Shown: one piece after another, positions 22,262 to 34,930 of the stretch
Numbering within the stretch: the stretch's first letter is position 1
Layout: every line of letters begins with the position of its first letter
NCBI GenBank assembly: GCA_001179505.1
Contig: CDMY01000635.1
Coordinates: forward strand, 2,263 to 66,262
From: Vitrella brassicaformis
Taxonomy: Eukaryota; Sar; Vitrellaceae
Direction of reading: 5' to 3'
Length of the DNA stretch: 64,000 nucleotides
Notes under the pieces: model-generated
Seen by the model: the letters and a program-made list of their open reading frames with translations, nothing else
What the model was told of the DNA's origin: nothing
Database searches by the model: none
Made by a program: the position numbers and the translations under genes

Positions 22262-23199
22262 GGCTGTAGCAGACGCGATTCACGTGGGGGAGGGACTTCT
22301 TCGGCCACCGCCTTTATGCCCAGATGCTCCGTCTATTTTTCCCATTTGGGCCGAGTGTCCCTGCCTCACGTCCAGCATTTTTCTCAGGAGAATTGTCTCT
22401 GCGTATGGGCGGGTAGCTGGGGAAAGAAACGGCTCGTACGTGTCTCGTCTTGCACTCAATCGAGAGCTGCGTCTTTTTTGCTCTATGGGCTGTTTTTTGC
22501 AGCCATGTCCGTTGTTTGGAAATGATGATGAATTCGAATGAATTCAGGTTGTGTTTATAAACACGTCTTTTGGTCTGCGACACGCGTCTGTGGGTGGCTA
22601 GCCATGGCTGTGGCAGGCGCTGTCCTTTCTTGCTCGGGGTCGTGTTGCCTATGTCTCTCATGTTGTCCGGTTCCGATGCTGCGCGTGAGCGCCGCGTGCA
22701 GTGTCTGGTGTATACATCCGTAGCTAGCTGCATGTATGAATGCCCACAAGTGACGGACACACTCAAACAGCAGGCGATAGGCTTTACTTGATAATTCCTA
22801 CTCACCTAAGTACTTTGAATACGCCATCCATCCGTCCAGCCAAGAAATCATCCATCCATCCATGCACCCGTTGATGCCCAGCAGTGACTCAGTCACCCAC
22901 CCGACGGGCAATGGCAACTCAACGACATGTCCTGGACGACCCGAGCTCGCGCGCGGGGCATAGTGCAATCGATTGTGCCAACCACGCATTTTTTACTGCA
23001 AGGAGGCGATCTCGCCAGAATTTTATATCCTGTGGAGAGTTTTGACCATGAACTCGTGCGGAAGAGTACGCCGTGACTTGTGCACATTTGGATGAGTACG
23101 TGGGTACTCATGAATCCAGTTCCTTCGCCTTCTGTCATATGCACGTCTCACAATGGGAGGGAAGCGACATATATGCACATCGCACATGACAAGCTCAGT
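22262..23199. other. convergent intergenic region, no gene
   Basis: A 938-bp tail-to-tail spacer, more AT-rich than its surroundings. It contains short CATC repeats near 22826-22862 and several ATG-rich stretches but no protein-like frame on either strand. It probably holds the 3' UTRs and polyadenylation sites of the flanking genes. Confidence 0.5.
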
Positions 23200-26100
23200 C
23201 TATGACTTCTTCTTAAGGGCGTGCTGATACATTTCAGCCAGGTCCTGTCTCCCAACTTCCTTCAACGCATTCGCCAACGACGCGCCAGCCCTCAACTGCA
23301 CCAAATATGGACATGGTGTCCTATGTGCATTACATATGTCTCCGGTAAGTGCATCGCACCTCTTCTTGAGTAAACCTCCTGGCGCTCTTGCTCTTGGTCA
23401 TCCTTGCCAGCTGTTCCTGGCCCCAGCTGCTGTCTCTCCTCTGCTGCTTGTGTGCACCGCTGGCTGGGCTGCTGGAGCTCAGCAACGCACCCTGCTTCTT
23501 GAACGCTTGAGGGGAGGCCGGTATGCGGATGCGGGAAGGGCTGACGGCGGTGGGCACGGCGAAGTCCGCATCCGACAGGATGACATTGGCAGGCGGCGAA
23601 CGGCTTCTTGTCTTTGACGAGGGACCGTGTTTGGCTTTGCCCTTATGTTTAGGAGGGGATAGGCTAATTGAGGTCCGAGTAAGCAGGGCGGCTTCAGGGG
23701 GCACTTCCGTGGCCGCTCGGGATGAGGGACGGGTGACTCCCTCCTCTGTCAGCTCCTTGGCCATCTGCACCTTCCGCTTGTCCTCCTTGTCGCGCTGTTT
23801 GACGTCAAGAGGAAACTTCCAGTGAGCGACAATCCCTGAGACGCACACATTATATGCACAGCGTGTCATGTCTCTCCTGTCTCCCTCCCTCTCTCGGCTG
23901 ACCTTGCCTGAGCGACCCAAGGTAGGTGCCGTCCTTTATCGACCACATGTGCACTGCCAGGTCCTTGCCGCCTCCCACGGACAGCAGACAGGGCATCGCC
24001 GTCGAGTTGCACGCGTGCAGCTTGGCCACTCCTCCCGTGTGAGCCTTGCCCTTCCACCACACGAAGTTGACCTCAGGCCTGGTGCGCAGCAGGTCTTTGA
24101 GCGACGGCAAGGCAGCCGAGAAGATTGATGCGGCACGGATGACCTTTGTCAGCGTGTTTAGGAAGCGCAGATTAGTCACGGGCAGCCCTATGGATGTGGC
24201 GATGACATCGAGCGACGGCAGCTCATGGTCTTCTGTGTCTCGCTCGTCCTCACTCCCCTCCATTGTGAGCATGGTGTCCTTCCTCTCGGGCACCGTAGAT
24301 AGGGGCGGCAGAGCGGCAAGGGAGCCGCGCATCGGTGTACCGGATGTAGGGGATGGTGCTGTGGGGGAGGTGGTCTCGAACATGGTGTTGATGTTCTCCA
24401 TGAATCGCGATAGCCTGCGGCTGCGTGCGGTGCTGATGCTGGCGAACGAGGCAACACGGAGACCTGAGCGATGCCGAAGCAAGAAATGGTCATGACTTCT
24501 GAGGTGCGTGAGTCAGCTGTCCTCACGCCTGGTAGCGCTGGGAAGGACGGGCGATGCTTGTTCGTCTTCATCAGGTGCTTTTGTCTGGACCTTCTTTTCC
24601 CCGGAATGTGCCGTGGGCCGGATGCCCCTGGCCGCCATTTCCTTCTGATACAGAGGAGACGCTAGCTTTCGAGCCTGACAGAAATGAGAGGCAACAGAGA
24701 CACGCTCATTGACCGTCGTCATGATTTGTGAGTGTAAGTACCTTGTATGCGATTGCCGTGATATCCCAAGAACCGATGCCGCCCCCCTCACAGCCCACAA
24801 ACACGCGCCACTCCTTGGGCGAAATCTCCAGCACCTCCAAACACTGCACGCCAACCACCGGGTCACCCTTGCGAGCACCGACATGGACGGGGGTGATCGA
24901 CTCCCGCTGCTTCGGCACTCTTATGGGTATGTCTCCCTCCCACTGGATGCTCGTACGGCTCCTTCGCGACGCACTGCCCGATGCAGGCACATCACCGCCA
25001 CCCGAATTCCTCTTCGTGTCTGTCTCCGCTGTCGCCACGACGGCCACATGCCCCGCCACACGGGCGCTGACACTCCGTTTATCCTTCTTCTGGGTCCCTT
25101 TGACCTCATCCCCATTCCAACCAGGAGGAGCCGACTTTGGAGGGGCCGTCGGCGCACAGACGGCTGGCGGCTCTGGCGGCTCGATCTCTATGGTTGGCGC
25201 GAAGGAGATCGACCCGTGTGGCCTGCTCCTCTTGCCGCTAGCCTTGAGTGACGACATGCTGGGACGCGACAGAGGCGTGGGCATCGCCGGTCCGATCGGC
25301 GAGGACGCCACGGGTGTCTGAAGGAAGGGACGTGGCCGGGAAGGAGTCCTGCTCGGCGTGAGCATTGATGGTGTCTGTGGCGTCGTCCGTTTGTCAGTGG
25401 ATGGCGCGAGCGATTTGGGGCTGTCCTCGATGGCCACGTCTATGGCAAAGGGGCGCGCTGGGGGCTCTGGCGGGGCTGTGGATGGGGTGGTGAGGTATGC
25501 ACAGTGAAAGGTGTCGTATTTGGGGAGAGGCTTGAGGCCGTGGAACGTGAGTTTGGCCTTCTCATCAATGGTCAGAAAGAGGGGGGCGTTGCGCAGGAAG
25601 CAGCACGCGACGAGATTCTGAGCAAGCAGTGGAATTTCAGGCTCTGTGCTGTGGGACCTTCCGTATCTACCAACTTACGGCAGGAAGCTCGGGTTCATCT
25701 TGTTTCTGTTCGGTAGTAGCCTCGAGCTGTGCGGTGTCTGTCTTGTACCAATGAATGCTCCCTCCTCCGCCAACCACGGCGAGCAGATGATGACTCGCCA
25801 GCACATCCACACCCACAACGTCCACCACAGACAGCGTCATGCGACGAAGCGTCTGGACGCGCCGGCCTGCAAAAGACGGGACGCTCCTGTAAGGGAAGAT
25901 CAACGCAGTTGCCTCCCCTACCGTCAGGAAGCTCCTCGTGTATTTGGAAGCAGCCCTCATTGGCGGAGAAGGAGACAAGGTGCTCGCCTGACCACTGAGG
26001 CACAGCAGATGGATGACACAGGTCGCAACCGACTGACAATGACTTGAGGAAGCGTGTCTCCATCATCACCTTGGCCACTGTTATTTCCGACGGGTGTGAG

Positions 26101-29100
26101 TGGAGCGTCTTGAGTCGATAGCCTGCACAAGGGGTGAATGGACAAGACGGTCGCTTGGCGTCATGGCATTCCTTCACCGGATGAGAGTGAGTGGATTGAG
26201 AGGCGGCCTTGCTCATCGCCAATGACACACTTCCTCTCAGTCGGATCCACGCTAAATGCCGTAATGGACGACGGCGTCAGATCTGAAAAGGTAGAAGGAG
26301 AGGGTCAAGCACTGTCGACCATGTCTCTCTGGCACTACCCTCAAGCACTCCTTCAATGTTGCCATCCAGGGCACTCCACACCGTCACTGATCTGCCCACG
26401 GGCGTCGCGATCTTCGCAGACAGGCCAACACACATGCACACGCACTTATGCTCCGTCGGAAATGTCTCTCTTTCGAGTGTACGTCCCGCGGGTCACCTGT
26501 AGCGTTCGTTTGAAGAGTACTGCAGTGAGTGCTGGTTTATCCGCCACCACCTTCGGCTCCGTTGACTCGCGGTGCAGGAAGGCCGTGAAGCGACCGCACA
26601 CTGCAATGGTGTTCCTTCATCAAAAAACAACGACACACAAGATAATAGACAGGCAGGTCACAGCAATGGCAACGTCTCACCTGCTGACCGCAGTGAGTTC
26701 GTGCGCCTTCAGCGGCTCGTCATCGAGTAGCTCGCTGGAAGCCTTGAGTGTCTGCACACATGACATGCGACGCAGGTCCCAAATCTGCACAGACAATTCA
26801 TAAGAAGAAAGAGACATGTCTGTGGGCATCGTCTGCCTGTCTGATTGGTGACCTTGATGTTGCCGCTGACATCCAGAGACATGGTTTCCCAGCTGTCGGG
26901 TATTCGCTGCAGACTCAGTATAGACGACAAATGTCCCGTCAGAGTCGATGTACCGCAACCTGTGGACACACACACACACCCAGAGAATAGCACCACACGT
27001 GTGTGTGGTCAGACTGCCGTGGTGGATAGTTAGGACGTACCGCTGGCAGGGTCCCATGTGTGAATGGTATGGTCAAATCCAGCAGACAGCAGCAGCCTCA
27101 GCTCAGGATAGAACAGCAGAGACGATATGCCCTTAGTGTGGCCATACAGCCGGTGCTGCTCGCGGCCATGGATTGTGTCCCACAACACTATCTGCCGACA
27201 CACATGCAATCAGCCTGCATCATGCCTGCTGCGTCGAAGAGAGCGCATTGGATGGATCATTACCGTGCTGTCCATGGACGCAGAGGCGAGCATCTCGAAG
27301 GAGGGCATCCAGCAGAGAGCCAACACGGGCTGAGAGTGTCCCTTGTCGATGTCACACGTCAGCTTGAAGCAATCGTTCAGGTCGGTCACGTCACGAATAC
27401 TGACACACACGAGACATGACGGTGATGAGTGTGTCGCGGCAGAGTCTGTCCGTGTTTTCATTCTTCACCCGTTGGGGTCTGGAAAGCTCCATCCCATGAT
27501 TCTCCCACTGGTGGAAAAGGGATCGGCGCCGAACAATCGATGATGCTGAAAACAAAGGAGCGGCGTCCGGGCAGGAGGGGAGGGAAATGACAGGACGTCT
27601 TCGTTCCTTCTCACTCACCTGTGCGTCATACTGCATGCACGACACAGTCACAGGCTTCATTACCGCCCCACCGCCCCCAGCCAAGGACACGGACGGCATC
27701 TTGGCCAGAGTGGGGGGCCGCTTCAGTTGCCGCTCGCCACCATCTTCCTCCCGCGACACGTGCCTGCTGCTGCTGCCCTTCAGCCTCTGAGAATTGTAGC
27801 TCGACAGAGACGCGTTGAAGGGCGATGCCGATCCAATGATAATCATCGACGTGGTCGACTGTGATGGCGAAGGAGGCACTTTTGGGGTCCACTTACGGAC
27901 GAGCGAAGCTGTGTTGTCCCATATGATAATCTGCTTGTCGCAGGCGGAGGTGAGCAGCCACTGGTGAGGCGACGGCATGTACACCGCTGACAGGAGGTCA
28001 CGGGTGTGACCCTTGAGACACTTCAGCCGCTCGCCTGTCTTCGGATGCAACAGCTGACATAGACAAAACACTGTGACCCATACAGAAACGAATTGTCTCC
28101 CTTTTTGCTAACCCTGGCCGTCGGTTCCTCTTCCTCGAACTGCAGTAGTCTGTCCAGCTGAGGAATGTACATGATCTGATGGAAATGAGTGTGCAGCTCC
28201 TCAGGCCGATAGTGGTACTGAGCCTTGACGGGCAGCCTCGTAAAGGGCCGGCTCTCCACTCCCGTCATAGTCGCCATGGCATCCTTCTCCTCCCAGCTGA
28301 TGCCACCCGCGCCCTCTTTCGCCAGCCCTTCGGCCGGCAGACTCGGGCCACTGCCCTTCTGGTCTGCCTTGGGCACATCCAGGTGCAGGGTGGACGCTGT
28401 CTGCAGTGACTTTTGCAAGTGCTGTTTGCGGAGCAGGTCGGAGATGCATATGAAGTGCTGGGTGAGGTGGCTCCAGGTGATTTCGCCTCTGCTCTCCACA
28501 TCGAGGTCGTCGAACATCACAGCTGGCACACAGACAGGGAGACATGGAGAGGGGGTGGAGGGCAGGTGAGCGAAGCGGTGTCCTCTTTGCGGACCTGCGG
28601 CGTACCATCGGAGGTGTTCTCGCTCCTCTTCGTCCAGATCGGCACACACACGACTCTTGGGTGGCGCCATGTACGGCTACAAGAGAGAAAGAAAACCAGC
28701 CGGCCCGGAGATTCACATCCACTGCCTTCAAGCATGCGCACCCACCATGACGATGTCGATGAACGAGGCCATATCCACCTGGTCAAAGTGCTCCAGGAAC
28801 TGACGCTGCAGCTTGCTCAAATACCGACCAGACAGCACCTGCAACAAGCAAGACACACACAGCCGTTTCCGCATTGTTACTCACTCACTGCATGATCTGA
28901 TCACCTGCAGGAACTCCCACTGCGTCATGCGCACTCGCCGACGAAACCGTGCATACTTGTTCGGCTGTTTGTTGCACAGCCTCTTGAGGTAGGTGCGCAC
29001 GCGTAGGCGGAGCCTCAGCTTGAGAGTCATGAGCTGAAGCTCATTCAGATGGGGCGCTGGCGGCATTGCTCCTCGCTGGGCAGTCGGCGGCGCGGTTCTA

Positions 29101-29162
29101 GAGGGCAACACCAGGTTGCGGGGCTCCACTTCAGCCTCTCCTTGTAGCAATGTCTTCCACAT
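23200..29162 (-). CDS. EF-hand / multi-WD40 protein, WDR49/WDR64-like (A)
   Basis: A large multi-exon scaffold. The ATG gives MWKTLLQGEAEVEP. A basic helical region follows (LRLRLRVRTYLKRLCNKQP), then QFLEHFDQVDMASFIDIVM and an EF-hand-like loop, FDDLDVESRGEITWSHL. WD40 repeats come next: GHTRDLLSAVYMPSPHQWLL with SACDKQIIIWD; GHSQPVLALCWMPSFEMLA with SMDST and IVLWDTIHG; GHTKGISSLLFYPELRLLL with FDHTIHTWD; and IWDLRRMSCVQTL. A central exon (24706-25437) is Pro/Ser/Thr-rich and disordered, then further WD segments (CEGGGIGSWDITAIAYK; GGKDLAVHMWSIKDGTYL) are followed by a basic tail. The last exon reads LRAGASLANALKEVGRQDLA and ends HALKKKS. EF-hand plus WD40 is the layout of WDR49/WDR64, often linked to cilia; the role here is inferred. 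Confidence 0.75.
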
Positions 29163-29429
29163 GATTGAGCCTTCAGCTTAAAGCGGACCCCGGATTCTGG
29201 CACTGCAAACTTCGATTCGTAGTGCCGTTCTATGCGCGTTCCTCTGCCGCTTTCAACTTGAAGTTGCTGCTCTTCTTGAAAAGACGCCCCCAGGCCCCCA
29301 CAAAAAGCTCGCGAATGTGATGCCGTTCCCCTTGATAAGACCGCATGAATGATGTGTCGGCCTGAGGTACAACCTTGGCTATAGCCTATTTGGTTTCTCA
29401 ACACATTCCCTTGAAAAGATCCGGGAAGG
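29163..29429. promoter_or_regulatory. divergent promoter, WD40 protein A / EEF2KMT
   Basis: A 267-bp spacer between two outward-facing ATGs. No TATA box is evident and no repeats are present. Confidence 0.5.
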
Positions 29430-30673
29430 ATGGAAAGCGCCAAAGCTGCTGTTCGTCATGCGTATCTGAGAATGGCGCCGGTGGATCAGGTGCTGCAGAT
29501 GTGCAGGGGGATCTCTTTTGCTGACGATTGTGAGGTACGCGTCAATTGGCCATCGGGCGCCCCGCATCCCTTGGGCATCCCTTGCTTGCCATGCAGATCC
29601 AGGACTGGTTCTGTTCTGAGGTCGTCAATGGCGCTATTGCTACCAGGCGTCCGCCGTCCGTCGCATACACAAGCCGTCTGATGAAGCTGTTAGTGCAAGA
29701 CATCGAGCTGCAGCAAAGAGAGCCGTCCGATGCTCTTCTGGAGACCACCTGCACACGCATGGAGCAGTACAGCGCCGCCTCCAAAGAGAAGCCGCCGTGC
29801 TTCGTGACCTACATACTGCCTGAGGGGGAGCCGGTGTCTTGCCGCATCTACCAGGAGAAGAATGAAGTCGGCCTTCGGCTGTGGGAGGCGGCATTCTACC
29901 TTGCCGAGTATTTCTGGACGTTTGCTGACCTGCTGGATGGCAGGCGGTGTGTGGAGCTTGGCAGTGGCGTGGGGCTGGCGGCCATTATGATATTGAGGAA
30001 ATGTCGACTGGGGACGTTCGTGTTGACCGACTATCTGCCATCCATTCTAGCCAACCTGCGCTTCAACTTGGAGGTACCCTCGGCATCGTCCGCCACTCCA
30101 CAAGTGACAGCTTCCGTTGACTAAGTGTGTGCATGCAATGCAGGAGAATGGCATTGCCTTGTCCGGTAGTGCTTCAGAGGAGCCAGCGAGTGTGTCGGTG
30201 GAGCTGCTCGACCTCGAGAAGAACCCTGGTGTGAAGTTGGGAGAGCTGCTTGCACGGGGCATCGATACTGTCGTTGCGTCAGACGTCCTCTATGACCCAG
30301 GTACGCGTGTCACAACCAAAGACGGCCACGCACTCCATGTACACATGCGTCTGTCTGTCTGTCAATTTCAGATTTAGTCAAAGGTGTAGTTCACGCCCTT
30401 TCCGTCTTGCTGCCCCCGCCCAAGGCCACCGCCTCGCATGTCCCCGTGGCATACATTGCAGCCACGCGGCGCAACGACCAGACGATGGACATCTTTAGGT
30501 CTCTGTGTGCCGACGCTGGCCTGACGGTGGAGGTGGACAAGAGGGAGGTCCGGCATCTGTTTGAGTATGACAGGCGGACAGTTGAGATGTTGAGGATAAC
30601 ATGCTGTGTCGGGATGGGGGCGGGGGAGACGGGTTGTGTGGATGAGAGAAGCCACGCCGTGTGCGTGGGGTGA
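29430..30673 (+). CDS. EEF2KMT: EEF2KMT / FAM86-type protein-lysine methyltransferase
   Basis: Members methylate a lysine of elongation factor 2 using SAM. Four exons. The N-terminal FAM86-like region is recognisable: PPSVAYTSRLMKLLVQDIE, EPSDALLETTC, CFVTYILPEGEPVSCRIYQ, and GLRLWEAAFYLAEYFW. The Rossmann methyltransferase domain then has motif I VELGSGVGLAAI, a motif II acidic residue in FVLTDYLPSILANLRFN, and the family DxxY-type motif as ASDVLYDP. The C-terminal strands include HVPVAYIAATRRNDQTMDIF. The first intron follows GISFADDCE; the start ATG (MESAKAAVRHAYL) is the first in frame. Length is about 330 residues, as in the family. It ends SHAVCVG. Confidence 0.85.
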
Positions 30674-31013
30674 TTTGTGGCAAGATGCAGACAGGCTTGT
30701 GTTCGGTGTTTGTGGATAATCACCTTTCACAATTGAGTATCTCCCTCGGTCATCTTCACACACACACACAGACAGCACAGCACATGTATTGATTGACTCA
30801 CCGCGCCGCCATGACGCGTCAGGGCACACACCGTCCCGTCTACCTATAGAGGAAAAATACGCTGTGAGGCCGGCCTCCTCTAGTAGTGTACACACGCGCG
30901 CACAGAGCTAGCCTGGCCAGCCAGCCAGCCAGCCGTGAACATCAATCAAATCATCCAAGTCCATCACTCCTCCCCCGTCACATACACAGATATACTCTTC
31001 TGCCTCATTGTCG
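30674..31013. other. convergent intergenic region, no gene
   Basis: Tail-to-tail spacer with a short CA tract near 30758 and a CCAG/GCCA tract near 30912-30934. No coding frame is supported. Confidence 0.5.
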
Positions 31014-32850
31014 CTACCCAGAAGGCCTGCAGGGGTCGCAACAGGCACATCCATAGTAAACCAGGCGCACAGCCACCTGAGGTCCAACTCGAGACACGAC
31101 TGGCTTTCGCTGAAAAGTTCTTACCACATCCTTCTCATAATAAGCGGCCTCGTTGACGAAGAGGGCATAGAGGTCGTTGCGTGTGTCGGCCGTCATCATG
31201 CCGGCGTCATCGGGGTCTGTTGGCGGCATGCTGCTGGGCTCGGCCGCTTCCTTCTCGCCTGGTGATGGCTTGATGCTCTCATCCTGACCGGTCGCCTGGA
31301 TGTCCCCTGCAGGCCAGGCAGCACACACAGACAACAGATATGTAGACCGGGGAGGGGAGGGGCGTGGTACATGTGGTCGTGTTGGTGTCCTGTTGTGTTC
31401 CGCCCTCCCTCACCGATATGGAAGTGTCTTGTGGTGTCGTCGAACATCTCGAAGGCATTCATGCCGTTCTTGAGGGCACAGAAGTCCTTCTCGTCAAGGT
31501 CGGGATGAATGGCGCCACGAATCTCCCCTGCACACAGCGAAAAGAAAGAGACAGCATAAAAGAATGAACCCATCGGTCATGGTGTGCCGGCTGAATGCAG
31601 TGGTGCCCACCGAGTGAGTCTCGTGGGAATGGAACGGTGCCGATCCTCTCATAGACCTCGAGTGTGCAGCTCTGCTGCCGCGCCCTCTTGAGGGCCTCCT
31701 TCTCGCTCAGCAAATTGTTGCGGCTGGCCCACCCCCCACAGACAGACAGGCGAACACACACGCACATTGGTGTGCGTGTCTGTCCGCCCTGTCTGTCCGC
31801 CCTGTCGGCACTTACAGTTCGATGTAGTCGAGTGCATGCAGCAGGAGCCTCTTGGTGTCGAGCAGCAGATCTGCCTTCAGCGTGCCGTGAGGTACCGGAC
31901 CAACCTCCACTGTCATACCTGCATACACGCATGCATATTTTGATGCATGACATCGACATTACACAGACATCTTTCCTGTGTGTGTGTAGGTGTGTTGGGC
32001 GGACCTGATCTCGCGACCGTGGGCAGGAAGCATGGCTCTTCGTCCTTGGGCCACGTGACGGTCTTGATGGTCGGCTCCAGCAGCGACATGGCAGCAGCTA
32101 CCTGTAGCCACACACACTCAGGACGTCTCGACGCTGTACATACATTTGGGCTGACTTGCTGACATGCGCACCTCGAAGGCGAATGCGTCTCCGGGAGCGA
32201 ATATGAGTGTGGTGTGCATGTTGGCGGTCGTGTTGTGGAGGTCGAGAACGAAGTCCATCCTAGGCGTGGGGGACGCCTTTGGCCCCAGCTCCTTGTCGAG
32301 CTGCCTGGCCCTCCGCAACTCGTAGGTGATATCGTCATCATCTTCGGCGCTGCCGCCCCCCTCCTCATCGGCATCCACCGACACCGTCAAGTTGTCCAGT
32401 GTGAACACACGGTTGATGTCCTGACCAACACGCATGCAATGCAGGTGTGTGTGATGTGTGAGGCAGTGAACCAGTCCATGCAGTGCACCCCCCCTCCGCC
32501 CTGGGGAACTGTCTGTCCGTGTACCTTTTACCTGGTCGATGTATCGTCTGCATGCCGCAATGGCCTCCTTGTTGACGAGCACCGGATGCACATCGAACGA
32601 CTTTCGAAAGAGCTTCCCCCTTGACCTCTGGAAGTACTCGGTGAGGTGCACGCCATTCAGCTCGTTGCCATGCGTCCCTCCGCATATGGCCACATTCTGA
32701 GATCAACACACACCACAGAGCTCAGCATTGGGCAAATGGTGCGTTCTTCCCACGCCACTACCTGACCTTGACGATGTCCTTGTCCCCGATGTGGCGCTTC
32801 GAGAGAAAGGCGAGCCTCTCCTCCTGAGACAAGCTGCTCGGGTTGCTCAT
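31014..32850 (-). CDS. ASPA: aspartoacylase / N-acyl-amino-acid deacylase (zinc)
   Basis: Zinc carboxypeptidase-fold enzyme that hydrolyses N-acetyl-aspartate or related N-acyl amino acids. The ATG gives MSNPSSLSQEERL. Key motifs: NVAICGGTHGNELNGVHL, with the zinc-binding His and Glu of HxxE; FDVHPVLVNKEAI; the DINR motif at DINRVFTLDNL; DFVLDLHNTTANMHTTLIF, with the third zinc His; and MTVEVGPVPHGTL, where the Glu of the EVGP motif is the catalytic base in this family. The C-terminal part has GAIHPDLDEKDFCALKNG and DLYALFVNEAAYYEKDV, as in aspartoacylase. Unusual for the family is an acidic insert (ADEEGGGSAEDDDD) after DINR. About eight exons, total near 390 residues. It is divergent from a second metal hydrolase gene 154 bp away. 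Confidence 0.88.
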
Positions 32851-33004
32851 CGCAATAGATCTCGGACAAAATGCGTCAGTAATGGATCAGATGGACGTGT
32901 AGGCGTGACCCTGACGGACTCCTTCTTCCCCGTCCTCTGAGCTAAGCTCGCAGTCGAGGAGGGGGAAGGGGAAAGGGGGGAAAGGAGAGAGAAGTCTTCT
33001 CATT
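32851..33004. promoter_or_regulatory. divergent promoter, aspartoacylase / C11orf54-like
   Basis: A 154-bp spacer between two outward-facing start codons. It includes a G-rich tract near 32956-32985. Confidence 0.5.
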
Positions 33005-34470
33005 ATGTCGACTGTAGCTCCAGAGCGCCACAAGCTAGATCCACCCCCTCTCGATGAATTGGCAAACGCGCTAAGTGACGGTTTGGCGCGGTTCTTTGCG
33101 GATGTGCTTGTGGAGGTCGTGGACTGCCCAGGTGACGACAGACAATTCCACGCGCACACACTGCAGTGCGCCCTGTAGCCTGCAATCGTGGCTGGGAAAT
33201 CTTGTTGTTTGCAGATCTGACAGCCGCGCCCTTTGGGTGTGCCTTTTCTGCCCTCGGGGGCGACCCATGCATCATCGGTGAGGCATCTCAGCAAGCGCAC
33301 AAACGCTCTGGACCCATGAATGAGTGCATTCAGATGTCGGCGGGGTGGACAATCTGTTCCCGTGTGCGCGGAGGGGCAAGTACTTCGATCTCTCAGCTAT
33401 CGAGCAGCAGATAGGCGCGGGCCGGTCGTGCTTCATCGGCGCTGGTGCGGGCCCCTTCCAGGAGGTCCAGCACAACTGCGAGTGGATATGCAACGTCAGA
33501 CTGCCTGAGGCCAATGAGTCGAGGTGCGCCGTCATGGAGGGGACGGACAAGGGGAGCGGCTACACCATTGAGAGGCCAAAGACCACCTGCTTTGGCATAC
33601 TCGGCAACCTATACGCTTGCAAAGGTGAGCAGAGGGCAGACGCGAAGCCGTGTGTGATGCATATGCATGTGTGTGTGTGGATGTGACTGCATCCGTGTCG
33701 TGTGGGTGTGCAGGTGAGCCGTGCAAAGTGCTGCACATCAAGGCCGGTCGGCGGACGGGCAAGGATCCCTCTGGCAAGGACCTCCCCCAGTGCCTCGCAT
33801 CCATCCTGGCGTCCTCTTTCCCCTCCCGGCCGGTCTCTCTGGGTGGTGTCATGGCCATGCACGCTGGCAAGGCGCGGCTGCACATCATGTCTGACTTCAC
33901 CGACGACCCCATCCGCAGCAATGATGCGATTGAAAACTGGCTCAACTACTTTGAGGTGCCTGCCCCCATGACCTTCATGTTTGTGTCGACCTCCATCGAC
34001 CCTGGGATGGACCTCAGGTCGGTCGGTCGGTCACTCAGTGGGTGGGAGAGAGGCCCCCAGCATGAGAGTGGATGCGTGTTGTGTGTTGTTTGTTGCAGGA
34101 CTGTTCACACTCACGGGTGGCATGAGGGCAAGTATGGGGGCCACTATCACAACGACACCACACCAGATGAGGTCAGGGGGTGGGTGGGCAGGGATGCCAT
34201 GCCATGCCGGCCTGCATGCCGGCATCGTGGGCTTACAGGGATGTGTGTGTGTGTGCCTGCGCGTCTGCAGGTGAGCTACGAGGTGTATGTGAATGTGGCC
34301 GAGTGCATCTACCGCATCGATAGGGTCAGTGAGGGGGCAATGGGGAGAATAGACAGACAGCTGGACGAGACCGCGGACACCTCCCTCTCTCTCTCTCTCT
34401 CTCTGTGGGTGTCTGTCTGTCTGTCTGTGTGTAGGTCTCTCAAACGCCTGACTTCAACCGCCCATGTTGA
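33005..34470 (+). CDS. C11orf54: C11orf54/PTD012-type zinc-dependent ester hydrolase
   Basis: Homologue of human C11orf54 (PTD012), a zinc protein with ester hydrolase activity. The ATG gives MSTVAPERHKLDPPP. Diagnostic segments in order: VLVEVVDCPDLTAAPFG, DVGGVDNLFPCARRGKYF, AGRSCFIGAGAGPFQEVQ, TCFGILGNLYACKGEPCKV, HIKAGRRTGKDPSGKDL, SLGGVMAMHAGKARLHIM, TSIDPGMDLR, then the histidine cluster HTHGWHEGKYGGHYHNDTTP, which supplies the zinc ligands. The tail reads VAECIYRIDRVSQTPDFNRP and ends Cys-stop, after an intron rich in CT and TGTC repeats. There are about seven exons. Length and order match the human protein throughout, with no break. Confidence 0.92.
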
Positions 34471-34930
34471 TGCTGTCTGCCCTAAGCGATGCTGCTTTGT
34501 CTGTGTCTTAGTTGCGTTTTCGTCTGTGCATCCATCCCGTGTGTGGACGCTAATGATGGGTGCCATGTGGAGACGACTCAGGGATGAGTGTGGAGGCTTG
34601 AGCATTCACCTACACCACACGTGGTTGCGCCCCACTCAGACTCACGCTTCATCACGGCTGAAGAGCCGAGACACTCGCCGGTGACCGGCCCGACAGACAG
34701 ACAGGCAGACAGACAGAGAGACAGACAGGCAGACGACTGTATCTCATTCACAATGAATTCGTTGAGTTGATGCACAGATGCACCCAGACACAGTCAGACA
34801 CACACACACACACACACACACACATCCACACAGCAGGCACGGTGTGTTCCTGCCTCACACACGGCTCGAAAGTCTACATAAAGGGCCATGTGATGCGAGG
34901 GCGAGGCGAGGCAGTATTGGCAAGTGGGTG
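34471..34930. other. convergent intergenic region with CA repeat
   Basis: Contains CAGA/GACA-type repeats near 34693-34735 and a perfect CA tract at 34797-34824. No coding frame is supported. Confidence 0.55.

Noticed and set aside
22262-23199. Possible small gene in the 938-bp convergent spacer
   Set aside because: Open frames on both strands are short, show no recognisable motif and lack plausible splice partners.
34797-34824. CA tract and nearby GACA repeats as a possible CRISPR or satellite array
   Set aside because: These are simple microsatellites with no spacer-repeat structure, in a eukaryotic genome.
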